DNA from: Hydra vulgaris
Lineage: Eukaryota > Cnidaria > Hydrozoa > Anthoathecata > Hydridae
Assembly (NCBI RefSeq): GCF_038396675.1
Contig: NC_088926.1
Coordinates: 1,665,001-1,729,000 of the forward strand
Length of the DNA stretch: 64,000 nucleotides
Reading direction: 5' to 3'
The translations under genes and the position numbers were made by a program. The notes beneath the pieces were generated by a model, which ran no database searches, was not told where the DNA came from, and was given only the letters and a program-made list of their open reading frames with translations. Below, piece by piece: positions 31,161-43,560 of this stretch; the first letter of the stretch is position 1; each line of letters opens with the position of its first letter.

Positions 31161-31589
31161 TTTTCATTAAAAAAATTAAAAAAAAAAAAAAGAACAAAAA
31201 TTTTTATCCAAGCTTTATACATTTACATTATGCTATTGTCGTATAACCTTAAAATTTCATTTTATATCGAATATTTTTTTCGAATATTTTAATATTTATA
31301 TCGAATATTTTTGCAAAATCATCGTATTTCTTTTATACTTAATACTCTTGGAAAAATTTTTGTAGAAATGTAAATTGTGCTTGTTCCATTCATTAATCTA
31401 AATTAGTGTAACTTGTAAAAGTAAATTAATTGTAGATTAATGTAGGTTGTATTATTTATTCAACAACAAAAAATAATGTTCAAAAAAAAAAAGATATTGC
31501 TCTGTTGTCTACAGAGACACTAGAGTGTCAGCTTTTGAAGATAGCATAGAAGTTTCTGAAGATAGCAAAGATAGCATAGAAGTTTCTGG

Positions 31590-32365
31590 TTAATAACAAA
31601 GAAAAAGTATGATCCCTGGGTTACTCCACATATTAAAAAACTAATCCGTGCAAAAAAATCCGCTTGGTATACCAACTGCTCAATGGAAGATTAATAAACT
31701 TAAAATAAACTGCTATCTTCTTAATCATTCTTTATCATTCTTAATCGTTCAAACTTAAGTTCCGTCTATAAAAAAACGGAAGATAAATTACTTACTGAAA
31801 ACTATCGACCTATTTCACTAAACTCTGTTGCCTGCAAAATAGTAAAAATACTTGTTAAGAAAAAAATCTTTAAGGACATTAGCGATAATAAAACCTCTGC
31901 GAATCAACATGGCTTTTTTTACCATTAATAATGCGTGACTGATCTAATAGAGACTTTTGATATTAATTCATCTTCTATAGTATTTCACCATTTTATTGAT
32001 ATAATCTCGATTTCTCCAAAGTGTTGATTCTCTACCTCAAAACAGGCTTATGTTAAAACTAAGATATTTCGGAATAAATGGGAATCAAAATATAAAAAGT
32101 ACCATAAATCAATCCCTAAAAAGCTCTACTAAAGTAAATAATTTAAGAGTCATTATTTCATGTAATGCCAAGTGGAGCACACATTTTCAAACAGTTGTCT
32201 CAAAGTCCTTACAAATTCTTGGTATGCAAAATGACATTCACTTTCATTAATGAAAATATAGCTCTCGAGTTATATAAAATGTTTATTAGACCAGATCGTA
32301 AATACACAGTGTCTATTTGGGCTTCTTATTTAAAAACTTATAAAACCATGGTTGAATCTATTTAA
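31590..32365 (+). pseudogene. Decayed LINE ORF2 fragment
   Basis: Separate frames give, in order: KKYDPWVTPHIKKLIRAKKS (31608 onward); an ENYRPISLNSVACKI block near 31795; SANQHGF near 31897; then KVNNLRVIISCNAKWSTHF and LELYKMFIRPDRKYTVSIW at 32050-32330. These are RT fingers and thumb parts of a CR1/jockey-like LINE, with the palm and its YADD deleted. Strongly rearranged. Confidence 0.72.
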
Positions 32366-32619
32366 CGCAAAACGTTAAATAGATTCATTTTATAATTTCC
32401 AGTTTGAGACATCTGTTATACTGCGAAAGACTAAGAAGATTGAATCCACTATCATTAAGTAAGTGTCTTGGTAGGGGCAGCAATCAGCTTAGGGTTAGGA
32501 GAAATTTTCCGCACTTTTTTCCCGCATTTTACACATTGAAAATTTCCACATTTTTGCATTTTACCCATGTCCACAAAAACATATTAAGATATAGGTTGTT
32601 CATTTAAAAATATAATATT

Positions 32620-33480
32620 TATATTTTTACTTATGGGAGTGGGGTTTGAGCAGAAAAGTAATTGAGGGGCCCTATTTTTTGTCGCTACGCTATTGAATAG
32701 ATCTCTGTCTGATTTTATTTGTCAACTTTTTAGTATTCCAGATGTTATGTCTTCTATTCTAAGCAAATATTTAAGTTATTTTTTTTCAATTAAATTTTGT
32801 AGAACAAATCTATAATTGCAGTGTTGATATAATTAGTAGCAATCATCAAGAATACCACCAATCACCAAGAGTAAGAAATCAAATACGTATCACGTGTCAT
32901 TATAAATAGTTTTTATATAATTAGTAAAAAGAAATTTCAGGTTCAGTAAGAAAATATCAAGTAAAAGAATTTTAAAAAAGACAAAAAAACTCACCAAAAA
33001 TTCCTTATAAAAAGTTATTTCTTTATTTTTGTTAATTACAACTAATACAAAATTAAAAAAAATTACAATAATAAGAAAACATTTTGATTTTATTTCCACT
33101 TGTAGGTAGATTTAGTGACAACTAAAGTAGACTTATTGACTTGTAGGTAGATTTAATGACATGTTATTTTTAGTAGTATAATGATTTCAGTGACGGATCC
33201 AAGAATTTTTGGTGGGGAGGAGGGGTATATTGAAATATTCTTGTATTTTGGATCACATTTGCGTCTTCTAAAAAAAAAAGAAGCTCTTAATTTCTAAAAT
33301 ATTTTAGAACTTTCAGATTCTGGTGAGAACATTAGGTAAGTACTCAAAGAAAACCGAAGTATTATTTAATCATTTTAATAAAATATGAATCAAACATTCT
33401 TAAAGCAAACACTAATCATAACCAATAACTCAAGCTTTTAAACATAAACCGTAAAAAAACTGGTCTCTTTTTTTTACAAA
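32620..33480. other. No recognisable gene
   Basis: AT-rich. A minus-strand open stretch at 32890-33099 is low complexity and rejected. Confidence 0.4.
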
Positions 33481-33487
33481 AAATGTT

Positions 33488-33532
33488 GTAGCATTAGGTC
33501 GTGTTATTTGAATAGGCCATGGTAGAATTTAA
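33488..33532. repeat. Copy of the GGCCGTGTAATTT repeat
   Basis: Reads GCATTAGGTCGTGTTATTTG and then AATAGGCCATGG, matching the arm at 17770-17815 with several substitutions. Confidence 0.6.
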
Positions 33533-33656
33533 TATTATTTGTTTATACCATTATGGAAATGAGATAAACTTAGCTAATATAGTTGCAACGCTTTTATTTT
33601 AAATGCTTCGATTGCTCAAACTGTAAGATGCAGAAACAGTTAGGGGAGGTTCGCCA

Positions 33657-33733
33657 AAATCGGAACACTTTGGGAATGATTATTTATTAATCGAAGAATA
33701 ATAAATATTCATTCCTTAAGTGTTTCGATTTTA
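33657..33733. repeat. Small inverted-repeat MITE-like hairpin
   Basis: Arms beginning AAAATCGGAACACTTTGGGA pair with the complement ending at 33733, with a few mismatches. Confidence 0.7.
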
Positions 33734-33903
33734 ATTATAAAGACATTTATGGCTTGATTAATACAAATAGCAAATTTAAAATACCTTTGACCAAATTTAA
33801 AACCATCACTGTTTTTGTTTAAACATAACTGTTATTTGAAATTTATTCAGTTTTACGAAAGCAGCATTTTGTTTCAATCAAGAAAACCAAATAAACCGGT
33901 TAA

Positions 33904-34133
33904 TTTGAAACAGAGTTGTTAACAAGGCCAAAAGTAGCAAGGCCAAGGTCAAGGTTAAGGCCACATACTACAAGGCCAAGGCCAAGACCAAAGCCAAGAC
34001 CAAGGTCAAGACTAAGGCCAAGTTCAAGGCCAATACCAAGGCCAAGACCAAGGCAACACGGCCAAGGCCAAGACTTTTAAGGTCAAAGCCAAGAATAAGA
34101 GTTTCAAGGCCAAGGCCTACGCAAGCATTTTCA
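33904..34133. repeat. Degenerate (AAGGCC)n hexamer repeat
   Basis: Variants of CAAGGCCAAGACC recur for about 230 bp, with shorter copies at 34384-34425. The minus strand stays open only because the hexamer lacks stops. Not a gene. Confidence 0.9.
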
Positions 34134-34759
34134 AGACCAAAGACTTTAATTTTTACCTTACGTTTAAGCCAGTTATTAAAAAATAATAACTGTTGTGACA
34201 ATAAAACCATATTTTGTGAAATTAGATCAAGGTTATGCGCAGAATTCAACGAAGTCAATAAGAAAATGTATTTGTAGATATATATATAAAGAATACTTGT
34301 AGATATATATGATGGTCGAAAACAAAAATACATAAAAAAGAATGAAAACTTTTAATTCTTTAATTTTATGTATGTTTTTTGAAGGCCAAGGCCAAAATTT
34401 TTAAGCTAAAGCCTTAATTTTTAGCCTTTAACAACATTTTTATTTTTAACAACTCTAAATTGAACTAACTTTTTTTATTTTTAACAACTCTAAATTGAAA
34501 CACTTTGATTCCTTAATCAAAACAGGAATATTCTTTTAAAAAAACCAGTAATAATTTAAATAGTTCATTTAAAACTTATTATAGGAATAATATTGGCCGG
34601 CAAAATGAAACTCTACAAACAAAAATTTGTTCAAAAGCTATAACTATCATGACGTTTTTTATTTTATTGATGTTTTATATTATGTCATTTAGAACGTCTA
34701 AAATCTTTGTTTATATCAGGCATTTAACAACAAATGTCTTTCATAAAGGCGCATTTTAA

Positions 34760-35000
34760 AACACATATAAATTTATATTTTCGTTTAAGACGTATGAACC
34801 ATTTTTTTTTAAAAGACGTCAAATAGATGTCGTCTAAGATGTCTCTAACAATGTTGTTAAAAATGCATTTTTAAAGTCGTCTAAGACTTTAAAAATGCAT
34901 GCAATGCAGACGTCTTTAACAATCCAAAAAGACGCATTGTTAAAGATATCTAAGACGTCTTTAACAATGCGTATTAATCTAGACTTACTTTAGACGTTTT
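34760..35000. repeat. GACGTCT-rich inverted repeats
   Basis: Several copies of TAAGACGTCTTTAACAATG and its complement occur in both orientations. Probably a MITE or nested small elements. No exact ends were found. Confidence 0.45.
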
Positions 35001-35103
35001 TTGTACCAAAAACTCATTCAAAACTTAAATTCAAAATCTCATTCATATTCATTTATCATACTTAATTTTTAAGTACTTATTATGATAGAATATTAAGTAT
35101 AAC

Positions 35104-35454
<351 letters not shown>

Positions 35455-35879
35455 TTACTTAAATATAAAATAAATTAAAAAATTTCCTTTATTAATAATT
35501 TTTTACAACTGTTATTATTCTCAAAAGAATTGAAGTGCGGATGGTGCTCTGTTTGTTGAAAGTTAACAGTATTGTTTTGGAAGTTTTAAGACAACGCACG
35601 CACTGCAGTGTATCGCTTTTTTTTCTTCTTCTTTAATTTGTAGCTAATCACACTCAACAATTCTTGGTTAGCATACTCAAAACAGAAAACTACTTAAATA
35701 TAAAAAGTAATTGCGTTTATACTTTTAACGCCTAAATTTAACATCTTCTGAGAAAAAAAAATCAAAATTTTATAATAAAAAACATTTTAAAATTTTCTAC
35801 ACGTATACTTTGTACGTTGGCAGAACAGTTTTATAAGCTGTAAACTTATACTTTGCTAAAGTTTAGAAGAATATGGGGC

Positions 35880-36677
35880 ATGAAGAGTTGCGGTTTGCAT
35901 GTTTTCTACTTAACAACAATTTTTAAGTTTATCTTGTCTCAACTTCCTTCAAATATACAATCACTTGAGTTAGAGTTTGCTTCAGTAGCAGAGACATATG
36001 CACCTGAACGTAGACTGTTGGTAACTACAGAAGATGACGAAGAAAGCTTGGATAAAAAGAAAAGAATACTTTGTATAGGAGACTCTATTACACTCGGATA
36101 TTACGGCGTTCCAAAACATTTTCACCCATATAGTTATAAGCTGCGAAAACTACTACAGCAACAGTTCGGTGACGAAGTTGAAGTAACTTCAAAAGGAGTT
36201 GGTGGAGAACGAGTACATAAAGAAATGTATACACGTCTACAACGTGAACTAAGTGTTAAAAGATATGATTTAGTAATCATTTTAGGGGGTGTCAACGATT
36301 TGGTAACTTTAGATTGCTTACACACAATTGATCTGTTTGAAGAAATTCGCGCTTTGCATGAGATTGCCAGAAGTCAAAACATAAAAACGGTTGCCATGAC
36401 AATTTTAGAAGCACATGTCTTAGTTAAAAAAATTAAATATATGGATGAGAGGTCGTTTGAAGCAATGCGAATGCTTACAAATTACAAAATAAGACAAATG
36501 GTTGACGACATGACGTCGCTTTGCGATACATCGCTAAAGTTCCCTTTTAGTTCACTACCTTGGGACATGCAAAAAAAGCTATGGTCTACTGATAAGGTTC
36601 ATCCAACTCCAGAAGGTTACGATATACTCGGTGAAATTGTTTTCGATTGTATAAAAGAAGATATTTACAACTTGTAA
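35880..36677 (+). CDS. SGNH/GDSL-family hydrolase, probably secreted
   Basis: An intact single-exon ORF of 265 residues from the ATG at 35880. The N-terminus has a hydrophobic stretch (about residues 5-20) after MKSC, consistent with a signal peptide or anchor. SGNH blocks are all present: G67-D68-S69 (nucleophile Ser69), a Gly at 108-109 in GVGGE, N139 in GGVND, and D238/H241 in DKVHP, giving a Ser-His-Asp triad. Family members are esterases, lipases or acetylhydrolases acting on ester bonds of lipids or sugars; the substrate cannot be told here. No intron is seen, and the codon use is clearly less AT-biased than the flanks. A possible AATAAA lies at 37002. It stands alone between transposon debris. 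It could be a retrogene or a gene gained by horizontal transfer, which I cannot decide from sequence alone. Confidence 0.9.
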   Translation: MKSCGLHVFYLTTIFKFILSQLPSNIQSLELEFASVAETYAPERRLLVTTEDDEESLDKKKRILCIGDSITLGYYGVPKHFHPYSYKLRKLLQQQFGDEVEVTSKGVGGERVHKEMYTRLQRELSVKRYDLVIILGGVNDLVTLDCLHTIDLFEEIRALHEIARSQNIKTVAMTILEAHVLVKKIKYMDERSFEAMRMLTNYKIRQMVDDMTSLCDTSLKFPFSSLPWDMQKKLWSTDKVHPTPEGYDILGEIVFDCIKEDIYNL

Positions 36678-37366
36678 AGTTTTTTTATTCTAATGTTAGT
36701 GATTATGGTCATTGATTATTTATTGCTGACGTTTTCACCAGTTTTGTTTTTTAAAAAGTTTGTAAAATCTATAAACTTATAAAAACGAATATTTAAAAAT
36801 GAGTGCGTGTACCAACTGTTTGTATGTTTACTAGTTGTAAATCTGCTACAACTTGTATATATGCTTTATCAATCACTGGAACACCTTACTTAAAGATTTT
36901 ATAATTATTAGTATTGCATCGATATTACAGTATTTGAAAACAAAACAAAAAAATAATATGATGATAATCAATTTTAACATTTTGTATTACTGCCATTGAT
37001 TAATAAATTATATATGTGTCAGCATATTTCACAAATGCGTGAAGTTCTACAAATGTGTGAAATAGGTTTTAAGACATTTATGACTCTTTAATTTAGGTTT
37101 TGGTATAAATTGAAGTTTAACAATTTCTCGGAAGTTTTTATCAATGAAACAATTTGTAAAATAAAATAAAAATTATTCAGTGATTCATGCTATTTTATAT
37201 AATTATAAGATAATTTATATAATGTTTTTACTAACAATGATAAAGAAAAAGATTTAGCCTACTTGAAACAAGAAAATAAATAGGAAAAAATGTCATTTAG
37301 TCTATAGGAAAAAAAAGTAAAAAAAATCAAGAGAATTCATTATAAAGAAATAAACAATGTGGCGTC

Positions 37367-37378
<12 letters not shown>
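36678..37378. other. 3' flank of the SGNH gene, no other feature
   Basis: AT-rich, with a candidate polyadenylation hexamer at 37002-37007. Nothing else seen. Confidence 0.4.
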
Positions 37379-37465
<87 letters not shown>

Positions 37466-37466
37466 A
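37379..37466. repeat. (TA)n microsatellite
   Basis: TA array directly upstream of the LINE 5' region. Confidence 0.97.
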
Positions 37467-37651
37467 CGGAAAAAAACACAAAAAACTAACAGTTCTATTT
37501 GTGTTAATAAGTCCCTGTGTAATAAGTGCAATACTGTGTTTACAAGTCCCTGTGTAATAAGTTCTCGACCACGAGGTAATCCACTGTTATTCAGAGTGGT
37601 AGCCCTCTTACCAAATATAAAATATCAGATTGAGCAATTTGTAAATCATTG

Positions 37652-38509
37652 ATGATAATGACTACACCTTATTCAACTGACCAACTTGCAGCTCTAGCAG
37701 CCAACTGGCCAGGCCTTGGTCAAGGTAACCATTCAGCTGCTTCTCAAAAGCTTGATGCTACGATATCAAAACTAATAGCCACAGTCAGCATGCTTCTCAC
37801 CCGCGTATCTGTTCTTGAAACTGAAAATATTACTCTAAAAGCATATCTTTTTCAACAGCCAAAGTCAGCATCTCCGAGCTTGACCACAACTCTTAACTGG
37901 GCAAGCGCAGTCAAGCACGGTTCAGAAGCCAATAAAGCAATTATCACAGCAGTCAACGAAAATGCTAAAATTGTAGAAACAAAATCAAAAAGAGCTATAG
38001 TTGTCGGTCTTCCAAAATCCTTTGACAATAATCAGAGGCTAATTTCAGTTCAAAGTGTGCTTAAAAAACTTAACTATAATGTTGCTTTTAAAGTTGTTGG
38101 GCATTTCACAAAAAAGATCAACAACACCACCAGTTTAACTACAATAGCACCTGAACCAAATGAATTGATCATCATTGAGTTTGACTCGAATGAGCACCGC
38201 AATGATCTCTTATCTAATGCAAAGCGACTTGCCTCAATAGATGAATTAAAATCTGTCTACATTCGCCCAGACCGTACACCTCTCGAACAAGAAACATTCA
38301 ACAACTTGAACAAAAAGCGTGCTACAGAAAATGCAGAACTATTGGCAAAAGATTTACTTGACAAACCCTTTCGATTTGTTATCCGCAGCGAAAAAATCAA
38401 ATGCATTGACACATCCAAAACAGTCAACATCAATGGAAGAGAGAAGAATCCATTCCTCAAATGGAAATTAGCTGCTGAAGCCATTCAGTCGCTCTCAACA
38501 TCTCACTAG
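37652..38509 (+). CDS. LINE ORF1 protein
   Basis: An intact frame of 285 residues from ATG 37652. Residues about 30-65 form a leucine-rich heptad region, likely a coiled coil for trimer formation. The middle (about 115-200) has an IVVGLPKS strand and an LIIIEFDS strand, with the spacing of a two-strand RNA-recognition fold. The C-terminal third is basic. Such proteins bind the element RNA and assist reverse transcription. The degenerate LINE at 12.7-13.1 kb has a related ORF1. Confidence 0.8.
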   Translation: MIMTTPYSTDQLAALAANWPGLGQGNHSAASQKLDATISKLIATVSMLLTRVSVLETENITLKAYLFQQPKSASPSLTTTLNWASAVKHGSEANKAIITAVNENAKIVETKSKRAIVVGLPKSFDNNQRLISVQSVLKKLNYNVAFKVVGHFTKKINNTTSLTTIAPEPNELIIIEFDSNEHRNDLLSNAKRLASIDELKSVYIRPDRTPLEQETFNNLNKKRATENAELLAKDLLDKPFRFVIRSEKIKCIDTSKTVNINGREKNPFLKWKLAAEAIQSLSTSH

Positions 38510-38510
38510 T

Positions 38511-40576
38511 TCAACATTCTTTAACAAGGCCAGCTCTTCCATCAAATTATCTCATCTTTTGTGCTTCTACACCAATGCAACCTCCCTCAATCCAATAAAA
38601 CTCATCGAATTGTCCTTACTTGCAGAAAACAATTCTTTTGACATTATTTTTATCACCGAGACATGGTTCAATGACCAATCAACTCCCTCTCTTCAGAACT
38701 ACAACCTCTATCGTTCAGACCGTCGCAACCAAATTGGAGGAGGTGTAGCTATATACATAAATAGTAAAATCATCTCAAACAAAATAGAGGAATCCCTACT
38801 ACACAAAGATTCTATTCCCTACTATTCAGAACAGTTATGGGTTGAACTAAAGCTTTTGAATGAAACTCTGCTCCTAGGCTGCATTTATAGACCTCCATCC
38901 TCCGGTATCGAAGCCTTCTCAGAGATTTCAAGTGCTATTTTCCATGCCAAAACTTTAATATCGACTAAAAAATACAACGGTATCATCATTGCTGGTGACT
39001 TCAATTTCCCAGAGATTACTTGGACTTCCAACTCAGTCTTTTCCTCTAGTAAAATTGGTCTCAGTTCTTCATTTGTCTCTCTTTTTCAAGATTGTCATCT
39101 TCACCAAATCTTCACTGTCCCTACTTTCAAACCTGCTAATTGCCCTATGACAAAGACTCTTGATCTCATCATATGTGACTCTTCATATCGTGCTAGCGAA
39201 ATCAAAATCGGTCCTCCTCTCGGTTTGTCTGATCAATATCATTGCACTATCAACTAGCATTACAAACTGGCTTCCAGCATAAAATTATCACGTTTCAACA
39301 GCTCTAAATTTATATACAAGCATGGTAACTACGAAAAAATCAACAAAGAATTCAATAATGTTGACTGGTCATCTATTTTTAAAGACTTAAATGTAGAACA
39401 ATGTTGCCAACTTTGGCTCAACAAATACAATGAATGTTGTCTTCAATTTATCCCTCGTATGCCAAACAAACCATCCCCCAAAAAACAACCATGACAAAAG
39501 AACTATTATCTCTTACTCGTCTTAAAAAATCGCTATGGGCTTGTAACGTCAGTTCAAAATGGAAAATCACATCACTGGTTGGGGAATATAGTGAAACTAC
39601 AAAGTTTTTTAAAAAATTAAGTCATTCTTCTCTGAAATCTTTCGAAATTGCCCTTGCCAATGATAAGCGTAATCCTAAAAGACTGTTTTCATACACAAAT
39701 AGTAAACGCTCTGTAATAAATCAGATCTCATCTATGCGAATCACCAGTTCCAGTGAGATCATTAGCTCTGACAAAATTACAATAGCCAACTCACTTAACA
39801 ATCAATTTCAATCAGTTTTCAGTAAAGAGCCATCCAATGACAATCTTCCCCGTTTTGATCGTAGAACTAACACAATCCTCAATAGCATATTTTTTGATAC
39901 TCTGGCCACTCTAATGGAACTCTCAGCGCTAGATATATCTAAATCACTTGGTGTAGATAATGTCAGTCCTCACGTTTTACGCTTTTGTTCTACCTCAATG
40001 TCTTCTCCACTTACTCTCATCTTTCAAAAGTCATTTGACAATGGTGAAATTCCAAGCTCATGGTCCAAAGCAAATGTAACACCTTTATTTAAGAAGGGCT
40101 CCAGAATCGACCCATCAAACTATAGACCAATATCCCTCACCTCGATTCCGTGTAAAATAATGGAGAAATTAGTTAAGAAGGCAATCATGCAGCATTTAAA
40201 ATCAAACAATCTTTTATCAGATAGTCAACACGGATTTTTAGAGAAAAAAGCATGCATTACAAATCTCCTTGAAACAATGGACTTCTTGACTGGAAATATA
40301 GCCAGAAAGCTACCAGTTGACGTCGTATTTCTGGATTTTGCTAAAGCTTTTGACAAAGTCCCACATCAACGAATGCTTTACAAATTAAAAATGTACGGAA
40401 TCGAAGGCAATCTTCTCAATTGGATAAAAGCTTTTCTACTCAACAGGTCTCAACGAGTCATCCTTGGCGACACTCAATCGAATTGGTTACCTGTGACAAG
40501 TGGAGTTCGACAAGGATCAGTCTTGGGTCCAATTTTATTTGTTATTTTCATCAATGATCTCGTTTTCAGTTTTTGA
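38511..40576 (+). pseudogene. LINE ORF2 (endonuclease-reverse transcriptase), truncated
   Basis: It is open from just after the ORF1 stop in another frame, with no obvious ATG, so it may be reached by re-initiation or frameshift. Endonuclease: TETWF near 38650, GGGVAIYI, GDFNFPEITW near 39000, and SDQYH near 39230, where the usual His of SDH is Gln. A stop at 39255 and a frameshift in an A-rich run near 39475-39490 break the frame. RT: SLGVDNVSPHVL, ANVTPLFKKGSRIDPSNYRP, FLDFAKAFDKVPHQRML with the first catalytic Asp, and GVRQGSVLGPILFVIFINDL, then a stop at 40574. The YADD motif and everything after it are absent. Confidence 0.88.
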
Positions 40577-41840
40577 AACAATGCTGCAGTGAAAATTTAA
40601 TTACTCGTTATAAGTCCAAATTATATATTAAATAGATCTTCTATACCTCATTAATAAATCGAGATTGTTCATTTAGTGTCCGTTTTTAAAATAATTTTGT
40701 CTAGAAAGACAAACATTTTTTATAGACAATTCATTTTTGATAGTTGTAATTAAAATTGTTGCAATTAGTGCTTTGTTTGGAATTCTATTTTTGTCCTTTT
40801 ATAATAAGTCCATTAGAGATTGTCTGGTTGCTAGCTGTAAGAGGTAGTTTCAGTAATAATCATTAGAATCATGATTAAAGTTAATTAAAAATGAAATTAA
40901 GATTTAAATAAAATTTATTAAAAATTATTAATTATTACTAAAATAAATGGTTATAAAAAAGAAAATCAATTAACTTATAACGCCTCTATTATAAATAGAG
41001 GCGTTATAAGTTAACGCAAAAAATCTTTTATAATAAATAAGAAAATCATATAAAACTTTCTTATCATCAAATGAAATTAAACTTTTTATTTGTAATTTCA
41101 AAAAATATTGATTAAAAAATTATAATGCATTTAAAATGTGACATACATTGGCAGCTTATTGTCATTGTTACCTTCTAAACAGAAAAATACAAACTGCAAC
41201 TTCATAGCAACTTAACAACTAATCAAACAAATTTTATTATAATAACTATATATAAATAGCTTTATTATTTTTATATAAATAACTTTATTAAAATGTCTTA
41301 TTTCAAATATGAAATTTGGACTATGTTCTAATTATAAAGATACTTTTTAATGTCCCTTTTCTGTTTTTAAATTAGATAAGGTCGATGCATGGGTAATTTG
41401 TTTTTTATTAGCTTGCTTTTTTTTCATTAGCTTCCTTTTTTTTTAATTTTTTGTTTTTTAAAATGCAAAACAAAACAGTTTTATAATTATATAGATTTTA
41501 TATTCTATATATACATATATATTTTCCTTACACAAACTCAACACCTAGTTGTATAGTCAGTTATATACATAGTTGTAAAGTTGTAGAAAACTTGAAAAGT
41601 AAAACTAAAAACCTAAATTAAACTTTGCCATTTCCATAATTTAAAATTTACATTACTTGCATACACTTTTATTTGTATTTTCTTATAAAAAAAAGTGCAG
41701 AGGCTCTTTCTTGTCATTAAGTCTGGTTTAATGGCTGTTGTGAGTTCTGTGTAAATGCATAAATGAACATTAATATTATTAGTTGCTCAATATATGATAT
41801 GATTCTAATTATAAGTATACTACTACAAATATATGATATA
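40577..41840. other. No recognisable gene
   Basis: AT-rich. A perfect hairpin lies within it (separate entry). No continuation of the LINE was found. Confidence 0.4.
40970..41014. repeat. Perfect 20-bp stem hairpin
   Basis: The arm TTAACTTATAACGCCTCTAT pairs exactly with its complement across a five-base TATAA loop. Non-coding. Confidence 0.9.
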
Positions 41841-43367
41841 CAGTGAATACTATATATATAAGCAACCTCTATACAAGCAACTTTTTTAGTTCAACTGTTC
41901 TGTATAAGCAACTTATTTTTTTAAAGTAAATATTTGAGTTAAGTTTAGGCTAATTCAGAAGTAAAATCAGCTGTTCACAAAAACTAACCTCAAATTGTAA
42001 AAAATTCTGTTATTGGAATATGTTTGTGTTTTGTACTGCAAGTATTGAAGTGAATTTCTGTTAAATAGAATAGTTACTTGAATTCTGTTAGTTTATGTTA
42101 ACTAATTAGAATTTTAGTGCTTTAAATTTGACCATAAAATATGAATCAGAAGAAAAAAAAGATGTTCAATTTTATTATAAGATAAGCTTCATTTTGAAGG
42201 ACATTGAAAATGGTAAGAAAACAGGACATTTGTAGTGAATAAAAAATTTTAAATACAAAAGTTCTCATTGCAATAAATAGAGTAAAAGAAAAAGAAAATT
42301 TAGAAGAATATAAAAATTTAGAAGAATATGCTTATATGAATCAGAGTAAGACTAAACAAATGAAGACAATAAAGTATATTGAAATTGGCGATACAGTGTT
42401 TTCTTGGTTCTTGGAGCGGCAAAAATTAAATGATTTAGTTCCAAATGAAATGATAAAATTAAAAGCACTCAAAGTAAATAAATTAAATAATGGACCTGAA
42501 ACATGTAGCAAGTGATGGATGGTTAACCAAATTTTAAAATGTCATGGTATACGGATTTTGTCTGTTTGTGGAGAATGTCTTGCAATGTGGAGCTAGCTAA
42601 TTCATTTAAAGATAAATTTAAAAATTGAAAATGGCTTTTTGCCTGAACAAATATATAATTGCCACAAAACTGGTCTTGTCTATAAAAGCTTACCCAATAA
42701 AACAAACATTACAAATTTTGAAAAATCCGCTGCTGGAAGAAAAGCAATGAAGAAAAGAGTAACATTTATACCATGCATAAACCCTACAGGTACGCATAAA
42801 TTAGATTTGATGATAGGGAAATCAAAATCTTCTTGTTGCTTCAAAAATATGGATTTGCCAGTATATTACAAATCATCCAAAAATTATCACAAACATCTAC
42901 TTCCATGTCTTGCAGCCTTAGGTGCAGAAGATGGAATAGTTTCAGCACTCAAAAATATAAATTTGAAAGATGTTGTTTATTTAGTGGTTCAGGCATGGAA
43001 TGAAATTTGTGTGTCAGTTATACTTAATTTATTTAGACATCTTTTTTTGTCAAGTGATGAAATTCAATACAACAATCGTTTCAATCACTTTTCAGAAGAA
43101 GATAATATTCCCTTGGCAAGATTGTATAATTCAATATTTAATGATTGTAATTTAGCAGATACTGAAATTATGGAGCGTGCAAGTGGAACAAGCGAGGTAA
43201 ATCGTCCATTTAACCTTGAAGAAAATCCTGAAGTAGAAAGTGAAACTACTCCTGTTGAAGAAAATGAAAAAATGTCAGATGACTCCAATAAAAACATTAA
43301 TCATGTTATGAATTCTTTTGATTTGGTAATAGAATGGGCAAAAGAAAATAACTTACTCTGCAATTAG
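41841..43367 (+). mobile_element. Pogo/Tigger-like element, right end not found
   Basis: Starts with CAGTGAATACTATATATATA after a TA, followed by AGCAACCTCTATACAAGCAAC, a terminal-repeat style typical of Tigger-like elements. A decayed transposase follows. No matching inverted end was found to the right, so the 3' side is lost or too diverged. Confidence 0.6.
42290..43367 (+). pseudogene. Pogo/Tigger-like (jerky-type) transposase pseudogene
   Basis: The N-terminal part near 42350-42515 keeps a CENP-B-like helix-turn-helix (GDTVFSWFLERQKLNDL), then a stop. From 42639 an open frame reads YNCHKTGLVYKSLPNKT (the family's first catalytic region has NADETGL, so Asp-Glu is replaced by His-Lys), KKRVTFIPCINPTGTHKL and VYYKSSKN. 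It then jumps to LKDVVYLVVQAWNEI. The segment carrying the second and third catalytic Asp is missing between them, an internal deletion of roughly 100 residues. The acidic C-terminal tail ends at 43367. Inactive. Confidence 0.82.
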
Positions 43368-43560
43368 GTTCTTTTGTTACTAAAAATAAAAGATTTATTC
43401 TGTTTGTTTTGCTAATTAGTGCTGTACTAAACTAAAGATTAATTAAAATTTGCTTGTTTAATCAAAAAATTTATCTATTTATAAAGCTTTATAGAGCATT
43501 CATTGTATTAAGTAATACTATATTTACAAGTTTAAATGTATAAAATATTTTTTAACTTTA

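Larger units (their letters stand above)
37490..40576 (+). mobile_element. Non-LTR retrotransposon, 5' complete but 3' truncated
   Basis: A 5' region with a short repeat (AAGTCCCTGTGTAATAAGT, twice) leads to ORF1 and then an overlapping ORF2 with endonuclease and reverse transcriptase. The coding sequence stops at 40576 just before the expected YADD motif, so the RT palm, thumb and 3' UTR are missing. Most LINE copies lose their 5' end instead. Confidence 0.85.

Noticed and set aside
33968..34333. 121-codon minus-strand frame with Leu-Ala-Val repeats
   Set aside because: Produced by the (AAGGCC)n hexamer; not a gene.
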